Shown here piece by piece: positions 24,164 to 24,762 of a DNA stretch of 24,762 bases. The notes under the pieces are model-generated. The model made no database searches, was not told the DNA's origin, and saw nothing but the letters and a program-made list of their open reading frames with translations. Both the position numbers and the translations under genes were made by a program. Position 1 is the stretch's first letter; each line of letters opens with the position of its first letter. Source of the stretch: an uncultured Eubacteriales bacterium (GTDB lineage: Bacteria > Bacillota > Clostridia > Oscillospirales > CAG-272). The stretch is taken from the NCBI GenBank assembly GCA_934432725.1, contig CAKRZE010000023.1:1-24762 (forward strand). The letters are read 5' to 3'.

Positions 24164-24762
24164 CCGAGCATCTCTCCTCCCGCCACAGGCTCCCGCCTGC
24201 GATAAGCGCCGTATCCGTATATTGTAAGAACCGCCGTAAAAACCCCCGCCCGGGCTTCCCGCGCTGCCGTCCGAAGACGTCCCGCCATCCGCAGGGGCAG
24301 TCGGCTCCCGCACAAAGCGCCAAGGCCCCGGATCGCGCGGCGGACCGGCGCTCCGTTTCCTGCTCCGGACAGCGCAAGGGACGGCTTGCCGGAGGCTGTC
24401 CGGTCCATGCGCTCCGGCGCGCCGGAAGGCTCTCCCGTCAGACCCGGCAAGCCGTCCCGCTCACGTAGTATTCCACAAGCAAAGGTGTGTGCCTGCACAA
24501 GCATTTTTTACGCCGTGCGTCAGGCCGCATGCGCGGAAAATTCCGCTCCGGGACTGATATACCTCGGAAAAGCCTCGGCAGAGGATTTTCTGTGCGCATG
24601 ATGCCGCAATTTTAAGCAAGACCTCCTCAAATCCAAGCCAAACCGCATGAATTTGCGGCAACGCCGGCAAATTCGCAAAATGCGGCAGAGCGGCTGTGCC
24701 GATCCGGAAAATGATATCCGCATTTCGTCACCCTCAAATCCAAGCCAAGCCTCATGAATTTG
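24164..24762. other. Right-edge region without a supported gene
   Basis: Only short frames of low credibility occur here. From about 24470 the base composition becomes more AT-rich than the other gaps and includes the 31-bp direct repeat and hairpin at 24625-24762. The neighbouring gene is out of view. Confidence 0.45.
24625..24762. repeat. 31-bp direct repeat pair with an internal hairpin, cut by the window edge
   Basis: The block from CCTCAAATCCAAGCCAA to CATGAATTTG occurs at 24625-24655 and again at 24732-24762 with two mismatches, a period of 107 bp. Just after copy 1 a hairpin forms from GAATTTGCGGC (24649-24659) and GCC-G-GCAAATTC (24663-24674), 11 bp with one bulge and a 3-nt loop. 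The array may go on beyond the edge. Confidence 0.8.

Noticed and set aside
22799..24205. 468-aa open frame on the plus strand
   Set aside because: Starts inside the ZTP riboswitch and crosses two membrane protein genes antisense. Composition is Arg/Pro/Ser-rich low complexity.
24160..24504. 114-aa minus-strand frame ending with a 4-nt overlap on the DUF1294 start
   Set aside because: The overlap looks operon-like, but the protein is low complexity with no domain, and its start lacks a ribosome site.
24625..24762. Possible CRISPR array at the right edge
   Set aside because: Only two copies, with a 76-bp interval that is too long for a spacer and contains a hairpin matching the repeat end. 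No cas gene in view.

Overview
All supported genes in this window lie on the minus strand. They form an almost complete de novo IMP synthesis cluster from a GC-rich bacterium. The gene types point to Clostridia, probably a gut Oscillospiraceae- or Lachnospiraceae-like organism. The evidence is a single-chain clade II PurL of about 1230 aa, PurH split into a stand-alone AICAR transformylase plus a PurO-type IMP cyclohydrolase, a Bacillus-type Fe-S PurF with a propeptide, a ZTP (pfl) riboswitch, and Shine-Dalgarno sites of the GAAAGGA/AGGAGG type. The genus cannot be fixed from the sequence alone.

Layout in the direction of transcription, from high to low coordinates. At the right edge is a 31-bp direct repeat with a hairpin, then a DUF1294 membrane protein and a small two-helix membrane protein. 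A strong sigma-A promoter (22846-22874) then starts a roughly 300-nt leader holding a ZTP/ZMP riboswitch (22747-22834) that runs into an intrinsic terminator (22706-22751). After it come purE, purC, purF, purM, purN, purO (IMP cyclohydrolase), the AICAR transformylase half of purH, purD and purL. guaB follows with its own promoter, then fhs, then htpG with its own promoter. A truncated prephenate dehydratase-like gene runs off the left edge.

How the genes work together: PurF, PurD, PurN, PurL, PurM, PurE, PurC, AICARFT and PurO take PRPP to IMP, lacking only PurB (and PurK, if used). GuaB takes IMP to XMP. Fhs makes 10-formyl-THF, the one-carbon donor for PurN and AICARFT. The ZTP riboswitch senses the AICAR nucleotides that pile up when 10-formyl-THF is short, so sensor, formyl donor and formyl consumers lie on one stretch.

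The gaps between genes are unusually large for a biosynthetic cluster (about 470-1220 bp at several places). They are very GC-rich, hold no convincing genes, and several contain tandem direct repeats (about 186-bp, 97-bp, 167-bp and 20-bp units). Two of these arrays share a 16-bp core in opposite orientation. The riboswitch, the Tritrichomonas-like IMPDH, the split PurH and the repeat-filled gaps are the most notable points. I saw no phage, transposase, defence system, tRNA, rRNA or CRISPR array.
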